Source of the DNA: Welwitschia mirabilis
Taxonomy: Eukaryota; Gnetophyta; Gnetopsida; Welwitschiales
DNA: 64,000 nt
Assembly (NCBI GenBank): GCA_051453625.1
Contig: JBOZIK010000001.1
Coordinates: 6,484,373-6,548,372, forward strand
Reading direction: 5' to 3'
The position numbers were made by a program, and so were the translations under genes. Below the pieces are notes generated by a model. That model worked only from the letters and a program-made list of their open reading frames with translations, made no database searches and was not told where the DNA came from. Below, piece by piece: positions 34,240 through 46,107 of the stretch; the first letter of the stretch is position 1, and each line of letters starts with the position of its first letter.

Positions 34240-36760
34240 TAAGATGACCTGATGTTGCTTACTACTAGTTGATTTCTAAATTTTTGAAACTTTATTATGT
34301 TTAGTGGATTTTCTTGGAATGTCTATAACCTAATCTATTAATGACACATATTTTACATTTATCATATCATTATGATAAAATTCTTGTATTATATAGAATT
34401 TTATTGCAATATATTTCATTTTATTATGAAAAGAATAATTTTTTTATCATGTGAATCGTAGATGACTATTTACACGTACCCCTAGTGAATCCATTACAAT
34501 CCTTTATTAACTTTCTCTTTGAGATATTAATAAATATTTTAATAATATTAGTTAATTTATTGTAGGTTTCCTTGTATCTTGACAATAACTAAACTTTGAA
34601 TTCTTCATCTTCTTAAAATGAATTCCAAACATTCTTGTTCCCTTTAGTTACTTTAAAATAATAGCAACCACACTCTAGTGACTCTATTTTGATCTAACCA
34701 TATATCTCGCTCCTAGTTTAACTCCATAGGAAATATTATATTAAAGATTAGTGTCATACATTAAGTTCCTATTAGTTTAAAATACAATGACTTATTTTCA
34801 TTTTGTTCTTCTTTATCAGTAATTAACTTCATGTTTTATTCCATTAATGTAAACATTATTTTATTATTTTTCATATCAAAATTTTTTAACATATCACTAA
34901 TGTACTTTGATTAATTCAAGAAATTCTGATTATTTTCATTACTCACTTTGATACTTAAATGTTATTTTACCAATTCTATATTGATGGTTTCTTTTTGCAA
35001 TATCTTTCTTCAACTTCATAATGTCATCTTCATCTTCTTTAGCAATAAAGATATTGTTTATAAACATAATAAGATATGTTATCTTACCTTTTCCATGATT
35101 GATAATTTAGCACTAATGTCCTGATACTTGCACATATCAATTCATAATTTCACTAAGATATTTCTAAGCTTAATGTATCATGCACTTGGCACTTGATTAA
35201 TTGATGTAGTAACTTCCTTAATGTACACATATTCTACTCATATATCTTTACCATAAAACCTTAGGATGAGTTAGGTAGAGTTCCTCCTTAAGATTTCTAT
35301 TAAAGAGTGCCATTATTTCATCAAGCTAATGCATCTTCCATCTTTTTGTACTTATAATATAACCAAGATTCAAATGATCTTTTCATTTTGATATTGTTAC
35401 AAATACTTATATGTAGTTAGTTTGATTCTTTTGAATTTATTTTTTTCCCTTAGTTACCCAACAATCTAACTTATACTTATTAAGCATTTTATTATATTTA
35501 TAGTTATTGTGGAACATCCATTTATTTCTTACTAGTTTCGTTCCTAGAGATAAGTCCATCATATCCTAAGTATCATTTTATATCAAAGACTTAGATTCTG
35601 TGTTTATTACATCTCTTCACTTCATAGCTTTCTTAAATGTTATTTGTTCATTATTATAAGTAAGGTAAGTTTCTAGAAAATGTAGTTCTAGTTTTAGCTT
35701 TTCATCATTATTTATTTTATGAGTTAAAATACTTTGATGAGCATTTTTTCTGATTTAATTCTATTAAACTTTAATGAACTTTACAAAATTATCTACCTAT
35801 GAGTGTAAGCTTAGATATCTTTACATTCACGTGTAATTATTAGAAAATTCTTTATTAAAGCCTTACTTCAAAGTTTGTAGTTGAAGATATTCCATTCATC
35901 CTTTTCTCTAGTTATTAAAAATTTTGATATTGTGAACTCTTCATTTGAGTAAATGAGAGTCACTAATGTATATATTCCTATTTTTACACTTGAATTATCA
36001 AATCTACAGGGTTACTTCCATCCCCTCTATAAAGTGTAAATCCATATAATACAATCACTTAATCTTTAATTTTCATGCTTTAACTCATGGATCTTCACTC
36101 TCTAATTTAATGTAAGGAGAATCTCTTCATAATATCCAAATATTACATCAAGGGAAAAAATGATATTTTGATGTCATAACAACAAGACTTTATACATCTT
36201 TGTGCAGAGTCCATACTCAATAAATATACATGGCTAGGAATGTAGTTAAAGCTTTTTGCAACTCTATGATAAGATAAATGCATAACAATGAAATTCAAAC
36301 ACTTAAATGTGTCTTACACTTACAGAAAGTATTGTCCACAACTTATGAAATAGTTTTCTATCCTTCCTAGATGGACTATTTAATTGCTATATGATTATTT
36401 CAAATGATTCTCTCCATAAAAGACAAATAAGTNNNNNNNNNNTATTATATATGAGAATTTCTCATATCATATTAAAACATGTGCGATTTATTTACTTTAT
36501 TATATCATTTCACTATAGTGTTTCTAGTTGTATTCTTATTATTCCTTTCATCTTTATAAATTACTTAAACTCCTCTAAGACATACTAATTATCAATATTA
36601 ATATGTAAAGTTTTAATTGTATGGAAAGAATCATTTTTAACATGACACTTTTAGTATTAAAATTACTTAAAAACTTGAAATTGTACTAAAAATAAAATAT
36701 CTATATTTTTATGAATTCTTCATCAATAAAAGTGAGGAAACATCTGTTACTTCTAAAAAT
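34240..36760 (-). pseudogene. Copia polyprotein remnant: integrase, RT, RNase H
   Basis: Integrase: I-K-T-L-H-I-N-I-D-N with Y-V-L-E-E-F-K and K-M-K-G-I (usual I-K-T-L-R-x-D-N-G-G-E-Y, then E-F and G-I), and I-N-R-T near 36480. Reverse transcriptase: A-L-F-N-R-N-L-K-E-E-L-Y-L near 35310 (usual A-F-L-N-G-x-L-x-E-E-V-Y-M). K-I-T-Y-L-I-M-F-I-N-N-I-F-I-A near 35070 replaces Y-V-D-D by F-I-N-N. K-K-D-I-A-K follows. RNase H tail: K-Y-I-A-I-K-F-Y-I-I-Q-E-F at about 34375-34415, matching K-H-I-D-I-R-Y-H-F-I-R. The lost aspartates, GAT to AAT or AAC, are G-to-A changes. Non-functional. Confidence 0.78.
36433..36442. other. Assembly gap, 10 N
   Basis: Fixed-size gap next to the Copia integrase remnant. 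Confidence 0.99.
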
Positions 36761-37000
36761 CTCAGTTGGCATTGATGCACATACATTTTTATGAATTCCC
36801 ACTTACTATGGTTATACTATGGCTTTTCTAAATTGTATGTCTTTTAATCTTACTTAGAATAAATTCCTTTCCTTTTAGATTCTTCATCTTCAGGCGCTTC
36901 GAAATTTCTTTGAGATGAAAAATCCTCTTCAATAGAAAATGAACATTTTTATCATGCTAAAGAATAACTGTAAAAGATTTGATGTATTATTTCTTTCTGT

Positions 37001-37930
37001 AACCATATAGTAGAATACTTGTTACTCTATACTTGTAAAATGAGTTATTTCTTTCTAGCATGTTAATGCTCTATTATTAAACTACATCTTACTTTTAATT
37101 TAATCCATAATATAGCTTTTTTCCTTCACTTACTTTTTCATTCATTATTATCCTTATAACATTAAAAACTTTTTGAATTAATGTAATTAGAAATATTTTC
37201 TATTTAACTTTTAAGGCATATAAAAAGTATCTTAGCTATAATTTGAGTCTCTAAAGATTTCACAAATACCATTCTAATACCTAGCATTGGTTGTAATTTC
37301 TAAACTACCATTATAATTATGATGTGGATTATTTCATTCTAGTTATAGAAAAAATCTTTTTTTTAAAGTTAAATGATGATCTTCTATGGTATTAATTAAC
37401 CAACATCCTACTGTAGTAACCACAACTGAATTTACATACCTATTTTATCTACATGACCTTTCACAAAAGTTGTTTCATATTGTCATCTCTTAAAAGATTA
37501 CTTATTTAGACTTCATTATTCTTCTCCTCCATAAATCTAATATAGGATTTAGATTCTAGATGACTATTAGAAAAGTTTAGTTTTGATATCATCTCCTCTA
37601 TATAATATGCTTGATCTATCTATTAAAGTTGTCCATATGGAACTTTACACTTAGATGGATAGTAGCCATTCATTTATCATATCATACACTTTATCTATCA
37701 TTTTTACTTCTTTATATATATATATATATATTATTTTGTTTATCTTGTTTCTTAAACTTATTATCTTTTCTATAATTATTGTTCTTTTTCTATCTTATTT
37801 TCTACTATATAGAGAGAATAAGTGGTAATACATATGCATCTTATCCATTTTATTTAGCTTCATATCCTTTAGAAATGATTTTTATGTCAACTAGTCCACA
37901 TCATAATGCACATTAAAATGCACTAAGATC
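37001..37930. other. AT-rich DNA, possibly Copia gag side
   Basis: No clear protein block. A (TA)n microsatellite lies at about 37714-37731. Confidence 0.4.
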
Positions 37931-38719
37931 NNNNNNNNNNNNNNNNNNNNNNNNNNNNNNNNNNNNNNNNNNNNNNNNNNNNNNNNNNNNNNNNNNNNNN
38001 NNNNNNNNNNNNNNNNNNNNNNNNNNNNNNNNNNNNNNNNNNNNNNNNNNNNNNNNNNNNNNNNNNNNNNNNNNNNNNNNNNNNNNNNNNNNNNNNNNNN
38101 NNNNNNNNNNNNNNNNNNNNNNNNNNNNNNNNNNNNNNNNNNNNNNNNNNNNNNNNNNNNNNNNNNNNNNNNNNNNNNNNNNNNNNNNNNNNNNNNNNNN
38201 NNNNNNNNNNNNNNNNNNNNNNNNNNNNNNNNNNNNNNNNNNNNNNNNNNNNNNNNNNNNNNNNNNNNNNNNNNNNNNNNNNNNNNNNNNNNNNNNNNNN
38301 NNNNNNNNNNNNNNNNNNNNNNNNNNNNNNNNNNNNNNNNNNNNNNNNNNNNNNNNNNNNNNNNNNNNNNNNNNNNNNNNNNNNNNNNNNNNNNNNNNNN
38401 NNNNNNNNNNNNNNNNNNNNNNNNNNNNNNNNNNNNNNNNNNNNNNNNNNNNNNNNNNNNNNNNNNNNNNNNNNNNNNNNNNNNNNNNNNNNNNNNNNNN
38501 NNNNNNNNNNNNNNNNNNNNNNNNNNNNNNNNNNNNNNNNNNNNNNNNNNNNNNNNNNNNNNNNNNNNNNNNNNNNNNNNNNNNNNNNNNNNNNNNNNNN
38601 NNNNNNNNNNNNNNNNNNNNNNNNNNNNNNNNNNNNNNNNNNNNNNNNNNNNNNNNNNNNNNNNNNNNNNNNNNNNNNNNNNNNNNNNNNNNNNNNNNNN
38701 NNNNNNNNNNNNNNNNNNN
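37931..38719. other. Assembly gap, 789 N
   Basis: Undetermined sequence. The 269-codon open frame spanning it on the minus strand is an artefact of N and not a gene. Confidence 0.99.
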
Positions 38720-39530
38720 CATAATCTTTAATTTTCCATTATTAATAGTGTTGTAATAATTTTATCATAGTTTGATACTACCTAAGCACTTTAATTAGAA
38801 ATAGCCATGTAATGTAGTATATTCTATAGTCTATGTCGAGGCTCTTCTTGATCCCTTAAATATTATTAAAAATCTCAAATGCCTTCACTCTCTTCATGTG
38901 AATATTATTCGTATGACTTAGGTAAACTTCACGTCTAATTTCTTAATACAGCTTATATTAAACATTTTTTCAATCTTATATGTAGATGTATACTTATTCA
39001 CCGCTTAATTATGATATTTATTTATGATCAAGAGAAATGAAGAAGATAAAATTTTAGTAAGGATTTCCATTTTAAAATTTCTTCATTACCTACTGTTGAA
39101 AGTTAAATATTGTTCTTTTCTATATGACTTATGTACACTTGCTTAGATTAGCTAAAAATATGAATCTATCATATTATCAACCCCCATATAACTACCATCT
39201 AACATGATATCAACATTTATCTAGAAATTAATTAAAGTTGTCACTAGTTACTAAAGGTTTGTGTTAATGTTGGATGCATTAAATTCACTTGAGTTCATTC
39301 TTTTAAGTTATTAGAATTAGTGAGTACTATAGAAAACCTCTTATCTCAAGTAGGGAAAAAGTTACATTATGTCTAAATTATTTTAGATCTACCTTTTTGG
39401 CCTTTTATAGCTTACATAATTATCAAGTACTAATTCATAATTGAAACAACTTGCATAATGAATTTTAAGCTATTTGGCATGATAGAATACCAATCAAAAT
39501 AAAAGAAAGTAAGATTGGAAAAATTCACAT
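38720..39530. other. AT-rich DNA, nothing assigned
   Basis: No coding block, LTR pair or RNA gene is recognised between the gap and the 5S-derived fragment. Confidence 0.4.
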
Positions 39531-39534
39531 GTAT

Positions 39535-39615
39535 TAATTGACTAATAATTTTCTAGGAGGTCACCCATCTGAGTACTACTTCAAAGAAAGTATTCTTAAT
39601 CATAGATATTTTTAC
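39535..39615 (-). pseudogene. 5S rRNA-derived fragment
   Basis: On the + strand CTAGGAGGTCACCCATCTG followed by AGTACTACT is almost identical to the reverse complement of the 3' half of plant 5S rRNA (GGATGGGTGACCTCCTGGG and AGTAGTACTAG). A weaker match extends on both sides, including ATTCTTAATC for GCTTAAC. Part of the internal promoter region is covered. The 5' part of 5S is not recognisable. It may be a 5S pseudogene or the 5S-like part of a Cassandra-type TRIM; no second copy is in the window, so neither is proven. Confidence 0.7.
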
Positions 39616-39619
39616 TTAT

Positions 39620-41490
39620 TTAATGCTTTTAGGTTTAAATAAAACTTATGTATATAATAAAACCCAATAAATTTCTTACAATGAATTATCTCATTTGTTT
39701 CCTTGGATTTTCTCCTAGCATTCAACCTCATCCTAGGCATCCAACTTATTAAGTTCAATAGTGGTATTTTTAGTGAAAACAATTTCAATAAATCAAATTT
39801 TTTGCTTTACCAAATTATTAATTTATAATAGTTTAATCAACCATGAAAAATTAGCAAATCATTTTTTCCAAAATGTTTGTAAGATAATTATAATAAGCTA
39901 AAATATCAAGAATTTTATGCATATTTCTAGGTTTATTAAAAATGATATTATAGAAGTAGATGTATATAGTTCTTGATCATTAGAAATAAATCCTTAAAGA
40001 TGTAAAATTAGTTAATTAAACATAAACCAGAAACATCAAGTACAAGGATACTAAATTTGTTTCAATTAGTCTTCAATCAATCTTTGACACACATGCATAC
40101 ATAGATTAGACTAGTAATCTTCCTTTATTTAAGGTTCTAGAATCTATGTAGTCTAATAATGTTAATCCTAATCTTAACCATTTGTCATTTTTCTTTCACA
40201 CAATATAAATAAATTTTCTCAAAGCCTCTTCATTATATAATTCTACTAATCCCTTAAGTTATAATAATAAATAATAAATATTATTTACTCTATAAATCTC
40301 TAGCCCCTTTTACCTAATTATAACTTTAATTAATAAAGCATCTAGTTAAATACCATTTTAGCCCTTTGGCAAATTGATTTCCTATTAATACAACGTACAT
40401 AAATGAAACATAAATAGCATTCATAATTATATCCTCATAAAAATAACAACTAATATGTTTCAAACACTTAAATAAGATGCCAAGTACCAAATAGATCCTT
40501 GGATCATTCAAATTTATAAATAAATGACTAAAAAATCACTCAAGAACATATGGCTTACCCTTGTTTTCCTCCTTTTATATCTAAATACTTACCCTTAAAC
40601 TGATATAAACTTATAGCTTTTTGATTGATCTAAGAAAAACCTTAAGATAGTATACTTTGAAGATAACATATTGATAAATGCATCCTTTTTTAGGAAAGGA
40701 AAAAATTCCTAAAAGTAAATAAGAGTAAATTATTTAAGGTCTTAAATAATTAATGCAAACAAAATTAACTAAATAAATCATATTTATCACCATGACCAAT
40801 ACCCCTACTAATAATTATGCTAAAAGTGTTTGGATGACAAAAAGAAATTTCATTAAACATTTTTAAAATATTTTTAATTAGACAAATATACTAGAAATAA
40901 TGTGAAAGAAGAATAAGTGGATACAATTAATAATACAAGCATTTATAACATTCCTATTAAGTCTCTACATGCTTAAATATTTATATTAGACATTTGCCTT
41001 CATAAAAAACTGTACTCATCATTTTATTATGCAATTATTTTTTATAATAACTCTTCCTCTTTTTTTAAATATATATTACATTATAACGCAATCACATAAT
41101 CATAAGGATATAGTATCATTCAGAGTCAGCAGTTATGATGTATAGTCCCTTATTTAAAATTTGGAATTACATTATAATGTTCACATACTTTTATTAAACA
41201 AGGGCATAAATAGAGATAGATATGCAAATTCCAAATGTTTCATCATACAAAGAGTACTTTTTTGTTAATGAAACCATTATTATTAATTATAACATTAAAA
41301 AGGTTACATATTATTAACTTTAACAAGAAGAATAAGATTATCATATTGTTATTCAAATACTAGTTTATATAATTAATACATATAATAACACCAAGTACAA
41401 GTTAAAAAACAAGATCTGAGTTAGATAAGGATGTCAAAAGTTGGGGTATAATTTCTTAATAGAAGTATTTTAAAATTTAAAATATTATAT
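39620..41490. other. AT-rich DNA, nothing assigned
   Basis: No gene or element is recognised. The 61-codon minus-strand frame at 40326-40511 has no features. Confidence 0.4.
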
Positions 41491-41497
41491 TTTAAAT

Positions 41498-41550
41498 TTT
41501 TTTGGCGGAGAGGCTAATCCCCAGCCACTGATATATCCAGGACAACATTA
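41498..41550. other. GC-richer block at the presumed Helitron 5' side
   Basis: GGCGGAGAGGCTAATCCCC and the following CAGCCACTGATATATCCAGG stand out from the AT-rich DNA. It could be a conserved end or untranslated block of the element. Confidence 0.4.
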
Positions 41551-41564
41551 TGTTTTTTTTAATA

Positions 41565-42075
41565 AAATAATTTTTAACATTAAAATTATATTTTTAGTTA
41601 AAAACAAATAACTAAAATTATATTTTTAGTTAAAAACAAATAACTAACTTTTAAAATGGTAAACCTATTAAAATGATCAGCTTATAAATTTTGAAATGAT
41701 AAACCTATTAACTTTTAAAACAGTAAACATAATCAATTTTAAAAAGGAAAACCTAAAAAACCTAAAAATATCTTCAGTTTAAAAAAAAAAAAGGAAGTAA
41801 TTTTTTATTTTAAAGCCATATTAAAATTATAATTTTAGTTAAAAAACCAAAAAAAAACAATTTTTAAAATGGGAAACCAATTTTTGGGCCACAATAAATT
41901 TATATCTTTAGGTTAAAAACAAAAAAATGGCAAACCTAGTTATGGAACCATACTAAAATTATATCTTTGGTTAAAAAACAAAAAATCAAATTTTGAAATG
42001 ACAAACCTAGTTTAGTGGTCATAATAAAATTATATCTTTAGTTAAAAACAAAAAAATAATTTTTGAAACATTAAA
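41565..42075. repeat. Degenerate tandem repeats, unit about 70-90 bp
   Basis: The block AAATTATATCTTTAGTTAAA followed by AACAAAAAA and a variant of GGCAAACCTAGTT recurs about six times with drift. The first two units (about 41581-41645) share an exact 30-bp-scale repeat. Confidence 0.8.
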
Positions 42076-42098
42076 CCTAAACTAATGGAGCCTTATTC

Positions 42099-42105
42099 AC
42101 CCTAT
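42099..42105 (+). promoter_or_regulatory. TATA box of the presumed Helitron transcript
   Basis: CTATAAAACAAGGCCCAGGG resembles a plant core promoter (TATAAAA). It lies downstream of the tandem repeats and upstream of a 5' splice-site-like sequence near 42263. Confidence 0.5.
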
Positions 42106-42202
42106 AAAACAAGGCCCAGGGTAGCACATGCAATCGAAATGCAATCAATAAGAATTTATGTTTTCAAAAGTAAAGTTGCTCTGAAGATTTCACTGTGTAT
42201 AA

Positions 42203-42252
42203 GTGAAATTTACTCTAAAGAAGTGGAATTTACTTTAAAGAAGTGGAATTCT
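42203..42252 (+). repeat. Short tandem repeat, about 20-bp unit, 2.5 copies
   Basis: GAAATTTACTCTAAAGAAGTG, with one change in the next copy, is repeated in the presumed leader before a CTCTCCCTCTAAAG|GTATGC junction. Confidence 0.75.
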
Positions 42253-42262
42253 CTCCCTCTAA

Positions 42263-43370
42263 AGGTATGCTCCTTTTTTCAAGTCATTCTTTTTTTTTAT
42301 GTTTTGATAATGAAAATTGAAATGTACTGTGATCTAATCATTATAGATACTCTGCTTAATGGTCATGTTTACTTCAAGATTTTTAAAAATATTGAAATAT
42401 AAATTTAGAGTTTTTATACTTTTACTTTGAAAATTATTTTTGATATTAATGTTTATTTTCCTTTGGCCATTTTGACATGAATAATAGGAAAAACTCTAAA
42501 CTAAAACTAAAATATTACTTTTTTTATGGTGATTTAAAAAATTCTAATAAAGAGAATAATATTTATGATACAAGTNNNNNNNNNNNNNNNNNNNNNNNNN
42601 NNNNNNNNNNNNNNNNNNNNNNNNNNNNNNNNNNNNNNNNNNNNNNNNNNNNNNNNNNNNNNNNNNNNNNNNNNNNNNNNNNNNNNNNNNNNNNNNNNNN
42701 NNNNNNNNNNNNNNNNNNNNTTAAAAAATAAATGGAAAATGTATAATAGAGAAAATAATAATAATAAATTTTAAATTACTTACATCTTGTAAATTTTTTT
42801 TTATTTTTATATTTTTTTAAACTATAGGCTTTTAAATAGTTAAGTTTTTAAAAAATTTAATAATAATATATTCTTATTTTAGATTAGATTTTCTTTTTAT
42901 TTATATTAAACTTTTTAATGTTAAGTTTTTCAAATTATTTTTTATAGATCAAGTCTTTTTAATAAAATTAAGTCTTTTAAATTATGTCATTTTAAATAAT
43001 TATTTTAAATTGAGGTCTTTTTTAAGTTAGTGTTTTAAATTAAGTTTTCTTTTCTTTATTTTAGTATTTTTTAAATTAAACTTGTTTTTTAAAATTTAAT
43101 TTCTTTAAATCATGTTTTTTAATAAATCTTTTGTAAATTAAGTTTTTCATAAAATAAGTTTTTTAGAAATTTAATTTCTTAACTTAAATTTCTTTTAATA
43201 GTATTCTTAAATTAGATTTTTATACAAATGAATTCTTATAAAATTAATGTTTTTCTTCTTTTCCATAGGTTTTTTAAACATAATTTTTAAAAAGTTTTTT
43301 AGATTTAGTTCATTCTTTCAATTACGTTTACTTTTAAATATAGTTTTCCTCTTCCTTTTTTGTTTCTTTA
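42263..43370 (+). other. Possible leader intron, T-rich, with short repeats and gap
   Basis: GTATGC near 42263 could be a 5' splice site, and the pyrimidine tract ending TTTCTTTAG near 43369 a 3' site just before an ATG at 43373. The stretch 42780-43340 is rich in TTTTAAATTAAG-like units of about 20-30 bp. A 145-N gap lies inside. Splicing is inferred. Confidence 0.4.
42576..42720. other. Assembly gap, 145 N
   Basis: Undetermined sequence inside the presumed leader intron. Confidence 0.99.
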
Positions 43371-44995
43371 GAATGAAATCTAAGATGGAACATCAGTGAG
43401 CTCTTAATCATGAAAGGCAAATAATATATCATGAGAGGTAAAGACTTTTAAGAGAAACTTCTCACTTAGAAAACTCTTTAAACATATGTAGTAAGTTATG
43501 ATAATGATAAAAAAGGTATGAGTTAATTTTGTTTATAGCTTTACTACTTTTTTAAAACTAGGTTTGTAACAAAGTCACTGTTTTTTATGTTCATAAATAA
43601 CACGTAAAATGTAGCTCTTCAACATTGTACTACATCATCTAGTATACATTACAACACTTGATTGATCATACAATGCAAGAACTAAATCAACAAATGGAAT
43701 AAATGCCTATAAAAAATAACCCCCTTAGTAGGAGTCAATGAATAGTCAGTAAATAATGGTATAACATATACAAGTTACATGTCTAACACATAGTGTTCTT
43801 TATCATTAACCAAAAGACATGAATATGTAAAGTGACAGAAAGAGATTATGGGAGAGGATGTTTATCATAACCAACAATCACACTTATAGAGAGAACGTCA
43901 AAAAAAAAAAAAAGTCTATTGCAATAATATCGATGTCATATCTCCTCTACAAGAATGTTTGAGCAAACATTGGATCAACCTTCATATCCTAACTTACAAA
44001 AACATAATGGTGATATATCTAAATGAATTGATACATTTTGGAGAGAAATATAAGTATTTACACAATCAAGATTATGCATAGCTTGTAATAAGATGTATCA
44101 ATCTATAGAGTTGGTATAAGATAGACATGGCCCTCCCTGTAGACGGTGTCAATATGGAAAAAAAGAAAAGGAAGATATCATAGCTGCTGATGAAGAAATT
44201 AGATTTTTCTTGTTCTAAATGACATGATCTAAGGCCTCAATTATTTCTTTTATCCCATCTTACATAGGTTGAAGCAACACAGAATTTAAGAATAAATCCA
44301 TTGCTTTAAGTTACACATGCAACTAGTGGTTAACTACTATATTAAGGGCACATAATAAGCTTTTCATAAGATGTGTCACATATTGCAAGGGTTTTGTCCT
44401 ATAAAATTACACAAATACCCATTCTTCTTTTAAAGAGAAGGGATTAAATCAATATAGAATATAATTTTATTATAACTAAGATGCGAGTTTATCATGCCTT
44501 ATGCTTTAAGAATGAGAATGATCCTTTCTATTAAGGTATTGATATAGATATGCATGCCTTAGATGAAATTAGTCATGATGAAGATGTTAATGTCTTTTAT
44601 ATGCTTCGAGACATTACTCTTAGTGAAAAGGAAGGGGAAATAAAGCTACATTTTAATGGCTTAATTCTAGAAACAAAAGAGTCTGACATTATTCATCACA
44701 CATTCTTAGTTACCACACAATGTCCTTGACTTAAAAAAGAAATTGATGCTATAAAGAACTGACTGCAAAACTCATATGATGATCCATCAATAAGTGCTCA
44801 ATGGCCATTACTAAAAAAGGCATTGGTTAATAAGTTTAACACTAGAGATATGCTATCAATTTTATTTCCTTTAGTGTTTCCTACAAGTAAGTGTGATATT
44901 TTCGCACTAAGAGCTAAGGATGTTAAGCTACATAAGTTTGCAAAGCATCTTTTAAAATACAAAGATGGAAGATTTGATCATCATCCAACATTTCA

Positions 44996-45079
44996 GTAAG
45001 CACCTCTTCATTTGTTTTATTCTTTAATAAATTTAATAGAACAAATTTTAAACCCTTTTAAAATTATTTTTTATTTTAG
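44996..45079 (+). other. Intron in the Helitron Rep region (84 bp)
   Basis: GTAAGC starts the intron and TTATTTTAG ends it. Removing it joins H-H-P-T-F-Q to Y-S-V-F-N-M-I-M-R-H in frame, as in the conserved Helitron block H-P-R-F-R-Y-x-x-x-N-x-x-M-R. Confidence 0.7.
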
Positions 45080-45727
45080 GTATTCTGTATTCAACATGAT
45101 TATGAGACATAAGGCGCTTAGGTCTATAATAACGTTTTTCAAAAAGGATAGAATTGATGCCACAATCATGATAGAACAATTACATGAATAAATGAACAGT
45201 TATCTATTGAAAGAAATAATAGACAACTTAATGAGATATGAAGCTCTCTAAGAGGCACACGTTCCTACTAGAAAGAAGAAGCAAATGTAAACTATTAGAT
45301 ATGGATACCCATCTTGGAACTCTTATAATATTCTTTAGTTTAAGTGTTGCATATTTATATTAGCCTGACATACATGATACCATGTCTGGTGAACAACCAC
45401 AATAGACCTCTAAAGCTAGACAATGGCAATTGTAAAACATCATTGAGAACTCACACATTATCTCAGAGTACATGTACAACCATCATAAAAGATTTAGAGA
45501 GGTAATTCTAATAAAGGAATTTAATGTTGTAGACTATTAAATATAATTTGAGGGCAACATAGAGGTTCTTTACATGTATAGGGATTTCTATGAATAAAGG
45601 GAGCTCCCAACATTAAAAAACTTAACTAGAGTGATGATACAATAATGATAATTACTAAGAGATTTTTTTATTCCATTTTAGATGTATGGAATGATAGATT
45701 TAATGAGTGTGAAAGACTCAATGTGTA

Positions 45728-45807
45728 AGTAAAAAATTGTATCTTCTTTATTACACATTTAGTTATTAATACAATTTTAGTTTTTATAATAATTTTTACT
45801 TCTACAG
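45728..45807 (+). other. Possible second Helitron intron
   Basis: TGTGTAAGTAAAAA near 45726 and TTCTACAG before GCCTC near 45807 look like splice sites. The next exon carries the H-P-C-K-L block, but the joining frame upstream is too broken to confirm. Confidence 0.4.
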
Positions 45808-45985
45808 GCCTCAAAAAGAAACATGGATCTTCATCCATGTAAATTACAAATTAAGGATCTTAAACATATGCAACTAGGGCAAGATTTCACAACCTTATTA
45901 AATAGTATTCATAGACATATAGTTTGTAATCTAAGAGCATGTTTGAGAAAACGAAATGGTTGACAACCTTGTTAAATAGTGTAGG

Positions 45986-46107
45986 TATCCACATACTACT
46001 ACACTTTTAACACTATAAATATCTTCAAATTATAGATACTAATGCTTATCCACATACTACTACACTTTTAACACTATAAATATCTTTAAATTATAGATAC
46101 TAATGCT
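45986..46107. repeat. Tandem duplication, 2 x 61 bp, one mismatch
   Basis: The unit starts TATCCACATACTACTACACT and ends ACTAATGCT. Copies are adjacent and differ at one base (CTTCAAA / CTTTAAA). It is a young duplication inside the old Helitron coding region. Confidence 0.95.

Larger units (their letters stand above)
34240..37000 (-). mobile_element. Decayed Copia pol region (minus strand)
   Basis: Copia order is readable on the minus strand: integrase core (36450-36760), reverse transcriptase (about 34940-35500) and the end of RNase H (34230-34440). Gag would lie at higher coordinates, around the large gap at 37931-38719. This element is separate from the gag-only element at 28-31 kb. LTRs were not located. 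Confidence 0.75.

Noticed and set aside
37913-38722. 269-codon open frame on the minus strand
   Set aside because: It consists almost entirely of N from the assembly gap, so there is no sequence to translate.
42477-42774. Open frames across the 145-N gap
   Set aside because: Most of their codons are N; the flanks show no domain.
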